NCBI RefSeq assembly: GCF_033115175.1
Contig: NC_084835.1
Span: forward strand, 63,346,448 to 63,410,447
DNA: 64,000 nucleotides
From: Lepus europaeus
Lineage: Eukaryota > Chordata > Mammalia > Lagomorpha > Leporidae
Direction: 5' to 3'
Part shown: positions 55,813 through 64,000 of the stretch, piece by piece
How the letters are laid out: the number at the start of each line of letters is the position of its first letter
How positions within the stretch are numbered: position 1 is the stretch's first letter
Position numbers and translations under genes: made by a program
The notes under the pieces: generated by a model
Seen by the model: the letters and a program-made list of their open reading frames with translations, nothing else
The model's database searches: none
What the model was told of the DNA's origin: nothing

Positions 55813-56128
55813 CAGCAGGCAAACATTTGGCTCAGCAGTTAAGTGGTTTCTTGAGATGTCTGCATCCCATAGCAGAGTGCTTGGGTTCAAGTGCTACCTC
55901 CATTTCCAACCCAGCTTCCTGGTCGTGAGCATCCTGGGAGACAGCAGGTATTGGCTCAAGGACCTAGATACCTGCTACCCACGTGTGAGACCCAGATTGA
56001 GTTCCTGGCTCTTGGCTTTGGCCTTACCAAGTCCTGGTAGCTGTGGGCATTTGGGAATGAAACAGAGGGCAGAAGATTTCTGTCTATCTTTACCTCTCTG
56101 CCTTTCAAATGAATAATGTTTTAAAATA
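55813..56128 (+). mobile_element. CSINE, old
   Basis: 'agcaggcaaacatttggctc' to 'ctgcctttcaaatgaataat'. Confidence 0.85.
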
Positions 56129-56135
56129 AGAATAT

Positions 56136-56449
56136 GGGGCTAGTGTTGTGGCCTAGCAGGTAAAGCCATGCCTTCGTTGCTAGCACCCCATATGGGTACC
56201 AGTTCATGTCCTGGCTACTCTACATCCTACCCAGCTCCTTGTGAATGGCCTGAGGAAAGCAGCAGAGGATGGCCCAAATGCTTGGGCCTCTGATACCCAC
56301 ATGGAAGACGTGGAAGAATCTCCTGGCTTTGGCCTGGCCCAGCCACAGCTGTTGCAGCCATCTGGGGAGTAAACCACTGGATGGAAGATCTGTCTTTCCT
56401 TCTCTGTAACTCCAAATGTCAAATAAATAAATCTTAAAAAATAAAATAA
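56136..56449 (+). mobile_element. CSINE
   Basis: 'tggggctagtgttgtggcct' to 'caaataaataaatcttaaaa'. The direct repeat 'aaaataagaata' flanks it at about 56,123 and 56,449. Confidence 0.9.
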
Positions 56450-56464
56450 AATAAGAATACATAT

Positions 56465-57575
56465 AAAAAGAATTGCTATGCCTTAAGGAAAAAAATAAAC
56501 AGCCAGAGGGCCCAAGAGCAATGTGATGGAAATATCAGTTCCACCCATTGTAAGAACTCCAAATGATCTGACGTTTTGGAATGTCTCTTAGGTTCTAGAC
56601 TGCTCCATGACCATTCCAGGACCTGGCACTCCAGAGTCCACACCACAGGCCTTATCACCCAGGGCTCACAATTCTTAGAAAGAGGTTCAGTTCCACTCAG
56701 GAAGCCATGGGCTTCCGTCACTCTGCAGAGTTGCTGGAGTGGAAGTTAGTGAAGAGTGACAGAGGGAAAGAAGGAACACTTCCATCAGAGGCCTTGAGTC
56801 TGTATTTCAGGAAGGTCCTGACCCCGTTCACTCTACCAAGGACCTTTGCGACATCCTTCAGCATCAAGTTCCAGGCTATCACTTATTTATGATCAAAACC
56901 TCCTGCTGGGAGGCACACTACTAAGGGTGTTGACACAGGTGAGGTGTCAGGTCTGGGTCAGGCCTTCCTTTGTGGATTTTCACTCCTCCTCCCTCCCACA
57001 GAGCTGTCCCTTTAACTGAGACTCATCCCCATGACTCCTGTGACGGAGCAGGTGGTAGCCAGGCAGAACCCGAGCGACAGGAGCATGATACAAACAAGAG
57101 CATTCATTGATAGAAACCCAAGATGTCAGGAATCTGTCACTTGGGAAACACATTCTAGTGCTGGAGGACTGTCCTGGTCTATTCTAAGGCCAGCAGATCA
57201 AATTGTGGGAAGACTACCCAGGCAGATAATAAGTATATGCAGAGTGAATGGAGAACCCCGGATGTGGGATGGGAGGCGGGGAAAGCTAGCCCCATCCACA
57301 CACCATGACTGCAATGGTGGCTTTAATGCTTGATGACCAAACCAACAATATAGCATTACGAAGCCCCTAGAAGCACAGAACAGACAGGATTGAAGTGTAA
57401 CTTTAAGAGCCATACAAACAAGAATAAAGCATGCAGGCACCGTCTCAACTACGATGAGCAACTGTTACCTTGGTTGCAGTCCTGTCACCGCCACTTGAAC
57501 CCGCTGTTTGTGGGTACTGGGTACTGAATACCATTGAGCTAATACTGAATTAAGCATTTTCCTGCATATTATTTC
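56465..57575. other. Unassigned, SINE-free interval (about 1.1 kb)
   Basis: Moderate GC. Open frames up to 100 codons (57,031-57,333 plus strand), none with a domain I recognise. Confidence 0.4.
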
Positions 57576-57579
57576 ACCG

Positions 57580-57720
57580 AATCCTCACAACTGCCTAACC
57601 GCGTGCCTTCCTTGTCTCCATTCAGAGAATACGCAGCTGAGATTCAGAAGTTTTTTCAGTAGCTCAACTGGCTGTGTCTGCCTGGAATGCATCTGTTCTA
57701 TCCTATCCAATTCACAATGC
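57580..57720 (-). mobile_element. MIR, minus strand
   Basis: 'caccgaatcctcacaactgc' and 'tctccattcagagaatacgc' are antisense MIR core words. Confidence 0.5.
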
Positions 57721-57907
57721 CCACTAACGCCCGTGCTTTTGTAAACATAATTTTTTTTTTAATAAAAAACACCTGGAAACATTAAACCAACATCAATTCA
57801 TATTACCAAATTAACTGAGGTTGTATAGCATCTCCTTTAGAAAATACAGCCTAGTCATATTATTTCTGCAGTGTCTACTTATGTACCTAACAAGTATCAA
57901 AGTAAGT

Positions 57908-58208
57908 ATGCTGTGGCACCCATTATGGAGCAGTCTGTTAACCTGCTGCTGCTTCAGACACCCACATCCCATGTCGCAGAGCCTGGCTCCATTCCTGCCT
58001 ATTTCATGCTTGGGATCCAGCTTCCTGCTAACGTGACCTGCAGGCAGCAGATGATGGCCCAAGTACTTGGGTTCCTGACACCATGTGGGGGACCCAGAGG
58101 GAGCACTTCAGCTTGGCTATTGCAAGCATGTGGGGGAATAAAGTAGGGGCTGGAAGACGGCTTTCTCTCTTTCCCACTCTGGCCTTCTGCCTTTCAAATA
58201 ACTAGATG
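57908..58208 (+). mobile_element. CSINE, old; last SINE before the CpG island
   Basis: 'gctgtggcacccattatgga' to 'ttctgcctttcaaataacta'. No further SINE is visible until about 62,630. Confidence 0.8.
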
Positions 58209-59021
58209 CGAAATGCTTTGCAAAATGCCGATGGTGTGCTTTGCACCATAAGCGAGTTTAAGGCGGTGCGGTGTTCCTGTTCACTTTCCTGAATTTAAAC
58301 GGGTGGGAAACGCAGGAGCAGGAGGCACTGCGTAAGTCCCCACGACGAGGAATCCGACAAGGTTTCCACGGCCACGGAGCCATTGCTTTCGTAGAACCAG
58401 ACACTAAGGGGAGTGCCAAGTCTTATCAAGGCTTTCCCGGGCAGCGGCGATGAACTGGCGCTCAGGGTCAAGACTGCCAGACGCCAGGCCCCGCGAGCCC
58501 GGGTGACGCGGGGGCGCGGGCCTGGGAAGACCCAGAGGCCACGGGCCACTCTTTCTTCCGAACGACCGGGATCACCCCTCCGCCACCAAATCCAGCGTGC
58601 GGCTCCGTTCATTTGTTCCGCAAACGTGTATGGCCTATCTACCATTCGCCCTCACGCAGGCCGCGGCGCCTACAGCGACCAAGCCTCTGCGCCCCCGAGC
58701 GCGCGGCCGCGATGCCGGCCGGCGAGCGCCGAGGCCGAAGGCGCCTGGGCGCCGGCCCGGGAGCCGCGGACGAGCCCCGCGGTGGCAGCGCCCGACCCGC
58801 GCGCGCCCAGAGCGGCACTGCCCACGCACATGCACACGCACGGGCGCGCCGGCTCCCGCGTTCCCGGCGCTGCGCCGCCGCCGAGGCAGGAGGCGGGAGC
58901 TCGAGGCGGGGCGGGTGCCCGCGAGCCGCGCTGGTGCGAACGCGCCTCGGCCCCAAGCCCCGCCCTCGCCCCGCCCACCCCTTCTCCCGCGCGCGGGCTC
59001 CGCGCGCCCCGAGTCGCGCGC

Positions 59022-59200
59022 GTGCGCGCGCGTGCGCAGGCCAGGGCCCTCCGGGGGCGGCCCCGTAGGCTCCAACGACAGCGTCGGCAAGGCCCCGGAT
59101 TAACCCTTTCCCTGCTCGCCCACAGAGCGGCCCGCTCGGGTTCCGTGCCTGCGCAAGCCGGCGGCGCGCCTTCCCCCCAGCCCGCACCGCGCATGCACGG
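59022..59200. promoter_or_regulatory. Cluster of three NRF1-like sites
   Basis: CGTGCGCAGG-type core at about 59,031-59,040, TGCCTGCGCAAG at 59,146-59,157 and GCGCATGCAC at 59,189-59,198 match or nearly match the NRF1 palindrome GCGCATGCGC. They lie 260-430 bases before the candidate donor. Prediction by eye only. Confidence 0.5.
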
Positions 59201-59202
59201 GA

Positions 59203-59221
59203 AGGGGGGGGCGGTGGGGGT
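59203..59221 (+). repeat. G-rich tract in the CpG island
   Basis: Runs of 8 and 5 G separated by 'cggt'. Can also serve as overlapping Sp1-type sites. Confidence 0.6.
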
Positions 59222-59399
59222 GTTCACGGCCGGCTAGACATTCTGTGCTCGTGCAGGAGAAGGGCTGCTACCATCAGGGACGTGCACGATCCCCCCCCAC
59301 CTTGTCCCCTCCCCAAACTCCAAAAAAAAAAAAAAAATCCAAAACACACTGCCACCCACCGTGCCCCCCGAGCCCCGCGTCCATCCCGTCCCGGCCCGG

Positions 59400-59455
59400 G
59401 TGCTAGCGAGCGCGGGAAGCCCACGGCGACGGTCTGTGGCTGTGCCAGGCTGCAG
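59400..59455 (+). other. ZBTB14: Candidate 3' end of ZBTB14 5' UTR exon 1 (start unknown)
   Basis: The sequence ends ...GGCTGCAG directly before GTAAGCGCGG, a strong consensus donor at 59,455/59,456 inside the CpG island on the gene's strand. The transcription start is not visible, so the left coordinate is only nominal. Non-coding leader is expected, because the reading frame of ZBTB14 lies entirely downstream. Confidence 0.6.
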
Positions 59456-59590
59456 GTAAGCGCGGGCCGGGGTGCGGAAGGGGCCGGGGCCGTCCGCGAG
59501 GCAGGCACGGGGGCGGCCGGCTGCTGGCGGGGCGGCCCCGAAGAAGCGCGTTCCCGCCGAGCTCCGGGGCACCCGCCAGCTCCGGGACGT

Positions 59591-59612
59591 GCGGCGGCGG
59601 CGGCGGCGGCGC
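59591..59612 (+). repeat. (CGG)n run
   Basis: About seven uninterrupted CGG/GCG units, just 3' of the candidate exon 1 donor. Confidence 0.85.
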
Positions 59613-60480
59613 GGTGCGAGCGGGGACGGGCGTGGGCCGGGGCTGGGCGTGGGGACCGGGCGCCCTGGGGGCCGCGCAGGCCGGCGAGCGGGCTCGGGCA
59701 GCGGGCGGGCGGCGACGGCCCCGCGCGCGCGCTCGGCAGCCGAGTTCATGGCCGCCCCCGCTCGCAGCGCCGCAGTGCACCGCCGTGGGGGTGGGGGCGG
59801 CCCGCCGGGCGCCGCCCCTCCGAGCCGGGGACCCCCGCCGCGCCGCCCCCCGGCCGCCTGCGGAGGAGGGGGCCGCGACCCCCGCGCACGCTCTCCCGGC
59901 TGCGCCCGCGGAGCTCGGGGGAGCCGGCCGCGCGCCGCCCCCGCCCCCGTCGGCGGGAGGGCGGGGGAGGGCCCGGCGCGAGCCGGCCGGGGAGTGCGCG
60001 GGGCGCGAGCTCCGGGCTCGCGGGGCGCGGCGCGGCGCGGGGCTGCGGAGCCGGCCGCACTCGCTCCCGCTCGCCGCGCCGCCGGGGCGGCTGGCGGGCC
60101 GCGGCCCTTCCCTGCGGCCCGCGCTCGGCGCCGGGGCCCCCGGCCTGCTCCTGGGAGGGAGAGTGGCCCTCTCGCCGCTGCTCGGACGCGGAGGAGCTTT
60201 TGTTGGGGCAGCAAATGCAGACGTGCAGTCCCCCGGCTCCCGGGTGCGGAGACTGGAGACCCGCTGGGAAGGCTCCCTGGGGCTTGCTCGTGGTTCCCTG
60301 CCTCCGCTCCATTCCGAAGTCGCTAGCTTGCAGCAGGGAAGTCGTGGGGCCGCCATTGTCGCGGCTGCCCTGGGGTAGGCAAGGCGGCTGCTTATGTAAG
60401 TCTGGCTTCGCTGGAAGCCCCGCGCGCGGCCCTGTGCAGGCGGCTGTAGCGCGCCAGCGGTTTGGAGAGCGGCTGGGAAG

Positions 60481-61154
60481 GCGCAGCGTTATTGTGCAGG
60501 TGTAGCTGGGGCTGCATCTTTTTCTGCACCTTCCTGCACACAATGCTGGCAATGGTGATCTTCCGGTTTGACGCATCCGAACTCAGCGGTGGGAACATCT
60601 GTATAGAAAAAAAAAATAGGCCAGTGGACACATGGCCTCTCGTCTCCAGTCCTCAGAGATACTGGGCGAGAGGTGTCCAAATACACAGTGGCCTAAAACA
60701 AAACAGAAAAAATAGCGCAGTGATGTGTTGCCATAGCTACTCGGCGGGCCACTCCTCTCTCCCTCGTTGTCCCTTGCACTTTGGTGCCACCAGCCCCAGG
60801 GCGAGTTCCTAGCCACAGCAGGAAGGTTCTGCGTGGGCTGCCTTCCCTCTTGGGCTGCCTACCTGCCGGGGCCAGGGTGCACCCAGGACCGAGGAGGCAG
60901 AGACGTGGATCACGTGCAAGTCAGAAGCACCCTTAGAAATACTTTTGCCCAGCCCTCACGCTGTGCACACGCAAAAGCGCCTCTGCAGAAGGCAGCTTTG
61001 AGGATGCCAGCCTCTAGGTTGGAACCTTGCCCACCCCCCCACCCCCACCCCCCCCCGTATTTTGTGTTTCGAGCCCAGCCCATCGCCCCTGCCACTGCAG
61101 ACAGCTTGCCTGTGTGGTCCCTGTTCAGTGGAGGAAACTTTTTATGTTTTTCAG
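60481..61154 (+). other. ZBTB14: Candidate first intron region, no SINE
   Basis: Moderate GC. Contains a C-rich tract at 61,030-61,056. Frames of up to 142 codons on the plus strand show no domain. I regard it as intron or alternative leader sequence. Confidence 0.45.
61030..61056 (-). repeat. C-rich tract (G-quadruplex motif on the minus strand)
   Basis: C-runs of 3, 7, 5 and 9 separated by single A. On the minus strand this is a G3+N1 motif. Confidence 0.75.
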
Positions 61155-61184
61155 GATATTGGTCTGCAGGATGGAGTTCCTCGG
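61155..61184 (+). other. ZBTB14: Candidate 30-nt 5' UTR exon of ZBTB14
   Basis: A pyrimidine-rich acceptor (gtttttcag) ends at 61,154 and a good donor GTAAGA begins at 61,185. The 30-base exon contains an ATG at 61,171 in a fair context (CAGGATGG). If it joins the next candidate exon, that ATG opens a 24-codon upstream ORF. Predicted from splice signals only. Confidence 0.4.
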
Positions 61185-61833
61185 GTAAGAGTTAAAACTC
61201 ACAAAAAGCTAAAATTCCCTGAGCCTCCCTGTAGGGGTAGAAGTGAAAACACCTGGATTTTTCTGATGCAGGCTTAAAGACAAGGGTGTGCTGTATTTAC
61301 AGGTGTGGAAAGACAAAAGCAACTACTGTTCCCTCTCCTGCCATGTTAACTGTTGGGTATGTGAACTTCTATAGCTTTGTCTATTTATTAAGGTACATTC
61401 ACATGTTTGTATGAGCCTGGAGAAAAATGTGGAGGGCTACATACTCAGCAGGGAATGATGGGTGTCACAGGCCCTTACTGGCTTTTTCTGTATCTGTAGC
61501 AGTCAGCACCTGTACAAATATGGACATGGCTTTGGTTGTGAGGAGAAATCCTGTGGTGGTTCTCCAGCCCTTCCTTCCCATGCCCATGCACAGTCCCACC
61601 ATGCCCCCCATGTGCTACAGCGCTTACCCTGGTTCACGTCTGTTCAGACCTGGACCTAATGCTGCCATCCACCTGCCTCTTGGCTTGCAACCTGGAAATG
61701 GGTACATGCACAAGACTCAGAACAAGAAAGGGAGGTTCATTTTTTTTTTTTTTTTAATCAGTTCTGGAAAGCATTGTTGGCTGAGCACTGGAGCTAGAAG
61801 ATACCTCACTCTTCTTTGTGCTTTGCTCCGTAG

Positions 61834-61917
61834 GTCTGGCGAGCCCCTGATCAGAGTTACTCTGATCCGAAGATTTTCGTGTTTAAGGCAGTAAGATAAT
61901 AGCCTGAATTGTTCATG
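61834..61917 (+). other. ZBTB14: Candidate ZBTB14 exon carrying the first start codon
   Basis: The acceptor is good: 'tctttgtgctttgctccgtag' type, ending at 61,833. Two donors are possible: GTAAGA at 61,891 (strong) or GTAACT at 61,918. With the second, the exon ends in ATG (61,915-61,917), preceded in frame by TAA and TAG (61,891 region). Splicing to 63,139 would then give Met-Glu-Phe-Phe-Ile-Ser-Met, the N-terminus known for human ZBTB14. With the first donor, translation would start at the internal Met in the last exon. Inference. Confidence 0.4.
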
Positions 61918-62514
61918 GTAACTATAACTTTGGATGTTCTCTCTGAAAAAAGTAGAGTCTGTGTTTGCTTTAAAATGTGTCAGTTCTGATTATTCATTAA
62001 TGCTTATGTTTCTTGGGGGGAAATCTATATTTTTCTCAGTGCTTTTGAAAAGAAAACACGTAAGACAGATCCGTTCTTTAACATGGCGCCAAAGGTCTTT
62101 TGTGCCATTTCAGAGCTATTTTTGCTTATGAAATACAGTACTTTATCTGGAAGCTGGGTAGATCGCCACCCAGGGAGAAAGAAGCCACTCAGCACTGTGT
62201 TCCCAAAGGGTATCTGGTTCCCTTAGACCCTCACTGGGAAGTGGCCCCACACTGCTTTGGAAATACCAGAAGACAACTCATAATAGAGTATTACAATGCG
62301 ATAGTTTGGCAATGATGCACTGCTTTAGTCCTATAAAAGGGATTCGTCTCCTCCATCAAGGAAGGCTGGCAGAGTGCCAGCAAGCTGTTTTTTGATTCCT
62401 TCTCCAGAGATGGAATTAGATTGCATGGGACAGACAGTAGTAGAGGATCTTTTTCTTAAACCTTGATGCAAAGTTATTTTTCATTATTTTTTATTATTTC
62501 TGCTTGGTTGTTAG

Positions 62515-62900
62515 GAAGCATGAGTGTGGGAACTGTATTGCCTGGTTTGAATACCAGCTCTCTACTCAGTAGTGGTAGAATCTTGGGCAGGTTTCTGACT
62601 TTGTTTCTAAAACGGTAATAGTTATGGCATAGTTCCCTGACCTGTGACCCCAGTGTCCCACATTGGCGTGCTGGGTCCAGTCCTGGCTGCTTTGCTTCCA
62701 AGGCAGCTTCCTGCTAATGTGCAGCAGAAGATGGTCCAAGTGCTTGGGCCCCTGCCAACCATATAGGTGACCAGGGTGGAGTTCCTGGAAATAGATAAAT
62801 ATAAGTACATAAATGAAATGCCTGCCTCATAAGATTATTTAAATATTAAATTAATTAAGTCATGTGAAGCATGTTGGTCATTGTCTGGAGTGGATTATAC
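62515..62900 (+). mobile_element. MIR, split by a CSINE fragment
   Basis: Left part 'gcctggtttgaataccagct' and 'aatcttgggcaggtttctga', right part 'tgcctgcctcataagattat' and 'aattaagtcatgtgaagcat'. The two halves join in MIR order around the SINE. Confidence 0.65.
62627..62792 (+). mobile_element. CSINE fragment in MIR
   Basis: 'ccccagtgtcccacattggc' through 'gggtggagttcctgg'. Both the first bases and the 3' half are missing. Confidence 0.7.
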
Positions 62901-63138
62901 TCATTAAAAGTTGCTATTTTAGTGTTGTGGCTAGGCAATCGATAATTAGAAGTAACAATATGGAAATCCCTAAGTTGAGATCAGTTTTTTCTGCATATTC
63001 TTGGATCATTTTTCCACATTGATTTTCCCAAATTGGTTCCAAAAATTGATCAGGGAGTAGAACTCTGGCAGTGTTTTCTGTTTGGAATGGGATCATTGGT
63101 GATAATTAAACTTTGCTTTTCAAAACAATTTTTTGTAG

Positions 63139-64000
63139 GAGTTTTTCATCAGTATGTCTGAAACCATTAAGTATAATGACGATGATCATAAAACTCTGTT
63201 CCTGAAGACACTCAATGAACAGCGCCTGGAAGGAGAGTTTTGTGATATTGCTATCGTGGTTGAGGATGTGAAATTCCGAGCGCACAGATGTGTTCTCGCC
63301 GCCTGCAGCACCTACTTTAAAAAGCTTTTCAAGAAGCTCGAGGTCGATAGCTCTTCAGTGATAGAAATAGATTTTCTGCGTTCCGACATATTTGAAGAGG
63401 TCCTGAACTACATGTACACGGCCAAGATTTCCGTGAAGAAGGAAGATGTTAACCTAATGATGTCCTCGGGTCAGATTCTCGGGATCCGGTTTTTGGATAA
63501 ACTGTGTTCTCAGAAGCGTGACGTGTCCAGTCCGGATGAAAATAATGGTCAGTCCAAAAGTAAGTATTGCCTCAAAATAAACCGCCCCATCGGAGATGCC
63601 ACGGACCCCCAGGACGACGACGTGGAGGAGATCGGGGACCAGGATGACAGCCCTTCCGACGACACGGTAGAGGGCACGCCCCCCAGTCAGGAGGACGGCA
63701 AGTCGCCCACCACCACGCTCAGGGTGCAGGAAGCCATTCTCAAAGAGCTGGGCAGCGAGGAAGTTCGGAAGGTCAACTGCTACGGCCAGGAAGTAGAATC
63801 CATGGAGACCCCAGAATCCAAAGACTTAGGGTCGCAGACCCCGCAAGCCTTAACCTTCAACGATGGGATGAGCGAGGTGAAAGACGAGCAGACCCCAGGC
63901 TGGACGACGGCCGCCAGCGACATGAAGTTTGAGTACCTGCTCTACGGCCACCATCGGGAGCAGATCGCCTGCCAGGCGTGCGGTAAGACATTTTCCGACG
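63139..64000 (+). CDS. ZBTB14: ZBTB14 (ZFP161/ZF5) zinc finger and BTB domain protein 14, partial, main coding exon
   Basis: ZBTB14 is a nuclear BTB/POZ C2H2 zinc-finger transcription factor, mostly a repressor, that binds GC-rich promoter sequence. The exon starts at 63,139 after a clear acceptor and stays open for 287 codons to the window end. Using the known numbering with Met1 in an upstream exon, residue 2 is at 63,139 and Met7 at 63,154. The BTB fold is readable: EGEFCDIAIVVEDVKFRAHR, then VLAACSTYFKKLF, then FEEVLNYMYTAKISV and the LGIRFLDKLC end (residues ~20-120). The lysine-rich FKKLFKKLEVD part acts as a nuclear localisation signal in the family. An acidic linker follows (DDDVEEIGDQDDSPSDD). 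The last codons enter finger 1 (CQACGKTFSD; Cys279 and Cys282). The known protein is about 449 residues with five fingers, so roughly the last third, with the finger array, lies beyond the window. Both Met1 (spliced) and Met7 (A at -3) are possible starts. Confidence 0.96.

Larger units (their letters stand above)
58480..60480. promoter_or_regulatory. ZBTB14: CpG island, probable ZBTB14 promoter and first exon region
   Basis: About 2 kb of very GC-rich, CpG-dense sequence in an otherwise AT-rich window. There is no TATA box at a convincing place. GC boxes (gggcgg or its complement) recur, for example near 59,053 and 59,208. NRF1-like sites and a (CGG)n run lie inside, and a consensus splice donor follows at 59,456. 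It is the only such island here and lies 3-5 kb upstream of the ZBTB14 coding exon on the same strand. All long open frames in it (up to 407 codons, on all frames and both strands) are high-GC artefacts. Transcription start sites cannot be placed from sequence alone. Confidence 0.85.
61918..63138 (+). other. ZBTB14: Last intron before the ZBTB14 coding exon
   Basis: The right border is set by the acceptor (caattttttgtag, AG at 63,137-63,138). The intron holds a MIR split by a CSINE fragment at 62,515-62,900. Confidence 0.6.

Noticed and set aside
3814-58208. Regularly recurring similar ~330-bp units that might suggest an array
   Set aside because: The units are in both orientations, at irregular spacing, with their own tails and target-site duplications. 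They are dispersed SINEs, not a CRISPR or satellite array.
58413-60576. Very long open frames on both strands in the CpG island (up to 407 codons)
   Set aside because: They occur in several frames at once and are Arg/Ala/Gly/Pro-rich with no domain. Stop codons are simply rare at this GC content.
60410-60812. Possible coding exon around the ATGs at 60,462 and 60,543
   Set aside because: The frame has no recognisable protein and contains an A-rich stretch. A leader or alternative first exon is possible, but coding is unsupported.
63557-63566. Donor-like GTAAGT in the ZBTB14 exon (and GTAAGA near 63,983)
   Set aside because: The reading frame continues through both with the expected ZBTB14 residues, and the family has this region in one exon. 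They are most likely unused cryptic sites.
1-64000. Bacterial or phage-type systems (operons, defence islands, CRISPR, riboswitches)
   Set aside because: The sequence is mammalian, with L1, SINE and MaLR elements and spliced gene structure. Nothing prokaryotic is visible.

Overview
The window looks like mammalian, most probably rabbit (Oryctolagus cuniculus), nuclear DNA. The strongest evidence is about fifty copies of the lagomorph tRNA-derived C-repeat SINE (CSINE), including the GC-rich CSINE2 form, and several copies of the rabbit-type LINE-1 3' UTR. Most of the window is intergenic. The one protein gene I can name starts at the right edge: ZBTB14 (ZFP161/ZF5) on the + strand, whose large coding exon opens after a splice acceptor at 63,138 and runs off the window end within the first C2H2 zinc finger. 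The order (repeat-rich desert, CpG island, ZBTB14) fits the interval upstream of ZBTB14 in other mammals. No flanking gene is visible, so synteny is inferred.

Layout. 1-58,200 is a dense mosaic of nested mobile elements: CSINEs on both strands, rabbit-lineage L1 3' ends (1.1-2.9, 4.3-5.4, 28.6-29.1, 29.4-29.8, 41.3-41.6 kb), older L1 bodies (8.8-12.2, 14.7-16.9, 20.2-22.2, 26.9-28.1 kb), Tigger/MER2 and hAT DNA transposon relics, MaLR (MST/MLT1-type) LTRs and an internal segment, and MIR and L2 fragments. Several insertions keep target-site duplications, so local insertion order can be read. Between them lie unassigned intervals of 0.4-1.8 kb. About 58,480-60,480 is a large CpG island (CGG run, GC boxes, NRF1-like sites, splice donor at 59,455/59,456) that I interpret as the ZBTB14 promoter and first exon. 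From 58,210 to 62,625 I see no SINE. 60,480-63,138 holds candidate small 5' exons and the last upstream intron. 63,139-64,000 is ZBTB14 coding sequence (BTB domain, acidic linker, start of zinc finger 1).

There are no bacterial-type operons, CRISPR arrays or rRNA genes. I saw no autonomous tRNA gene; the tRNA-like sequences I saw are the SINE heads. Nearly all open frames in the repeats and in the CpG island are by-products of SINE sequence or high GC. Two coding-looking segments remain unidentified: 26,280-26,525 (minus) and 20,813-21,310 (minus frame, inserted in an L1). I found no convincing novel system. The more interesting points are the possible ZBTB14 start codon split across exons with an upstream ORF, a retroposed LTR-like transcript end with a perfect 17-bp duplication, and 78-bp direct repeats around a truncated L1.

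Family names come from recognition of consensus features by eye, not from a database search. Element edges are accurate to roughly 5-30 bases unless a target-site duplication is cited.
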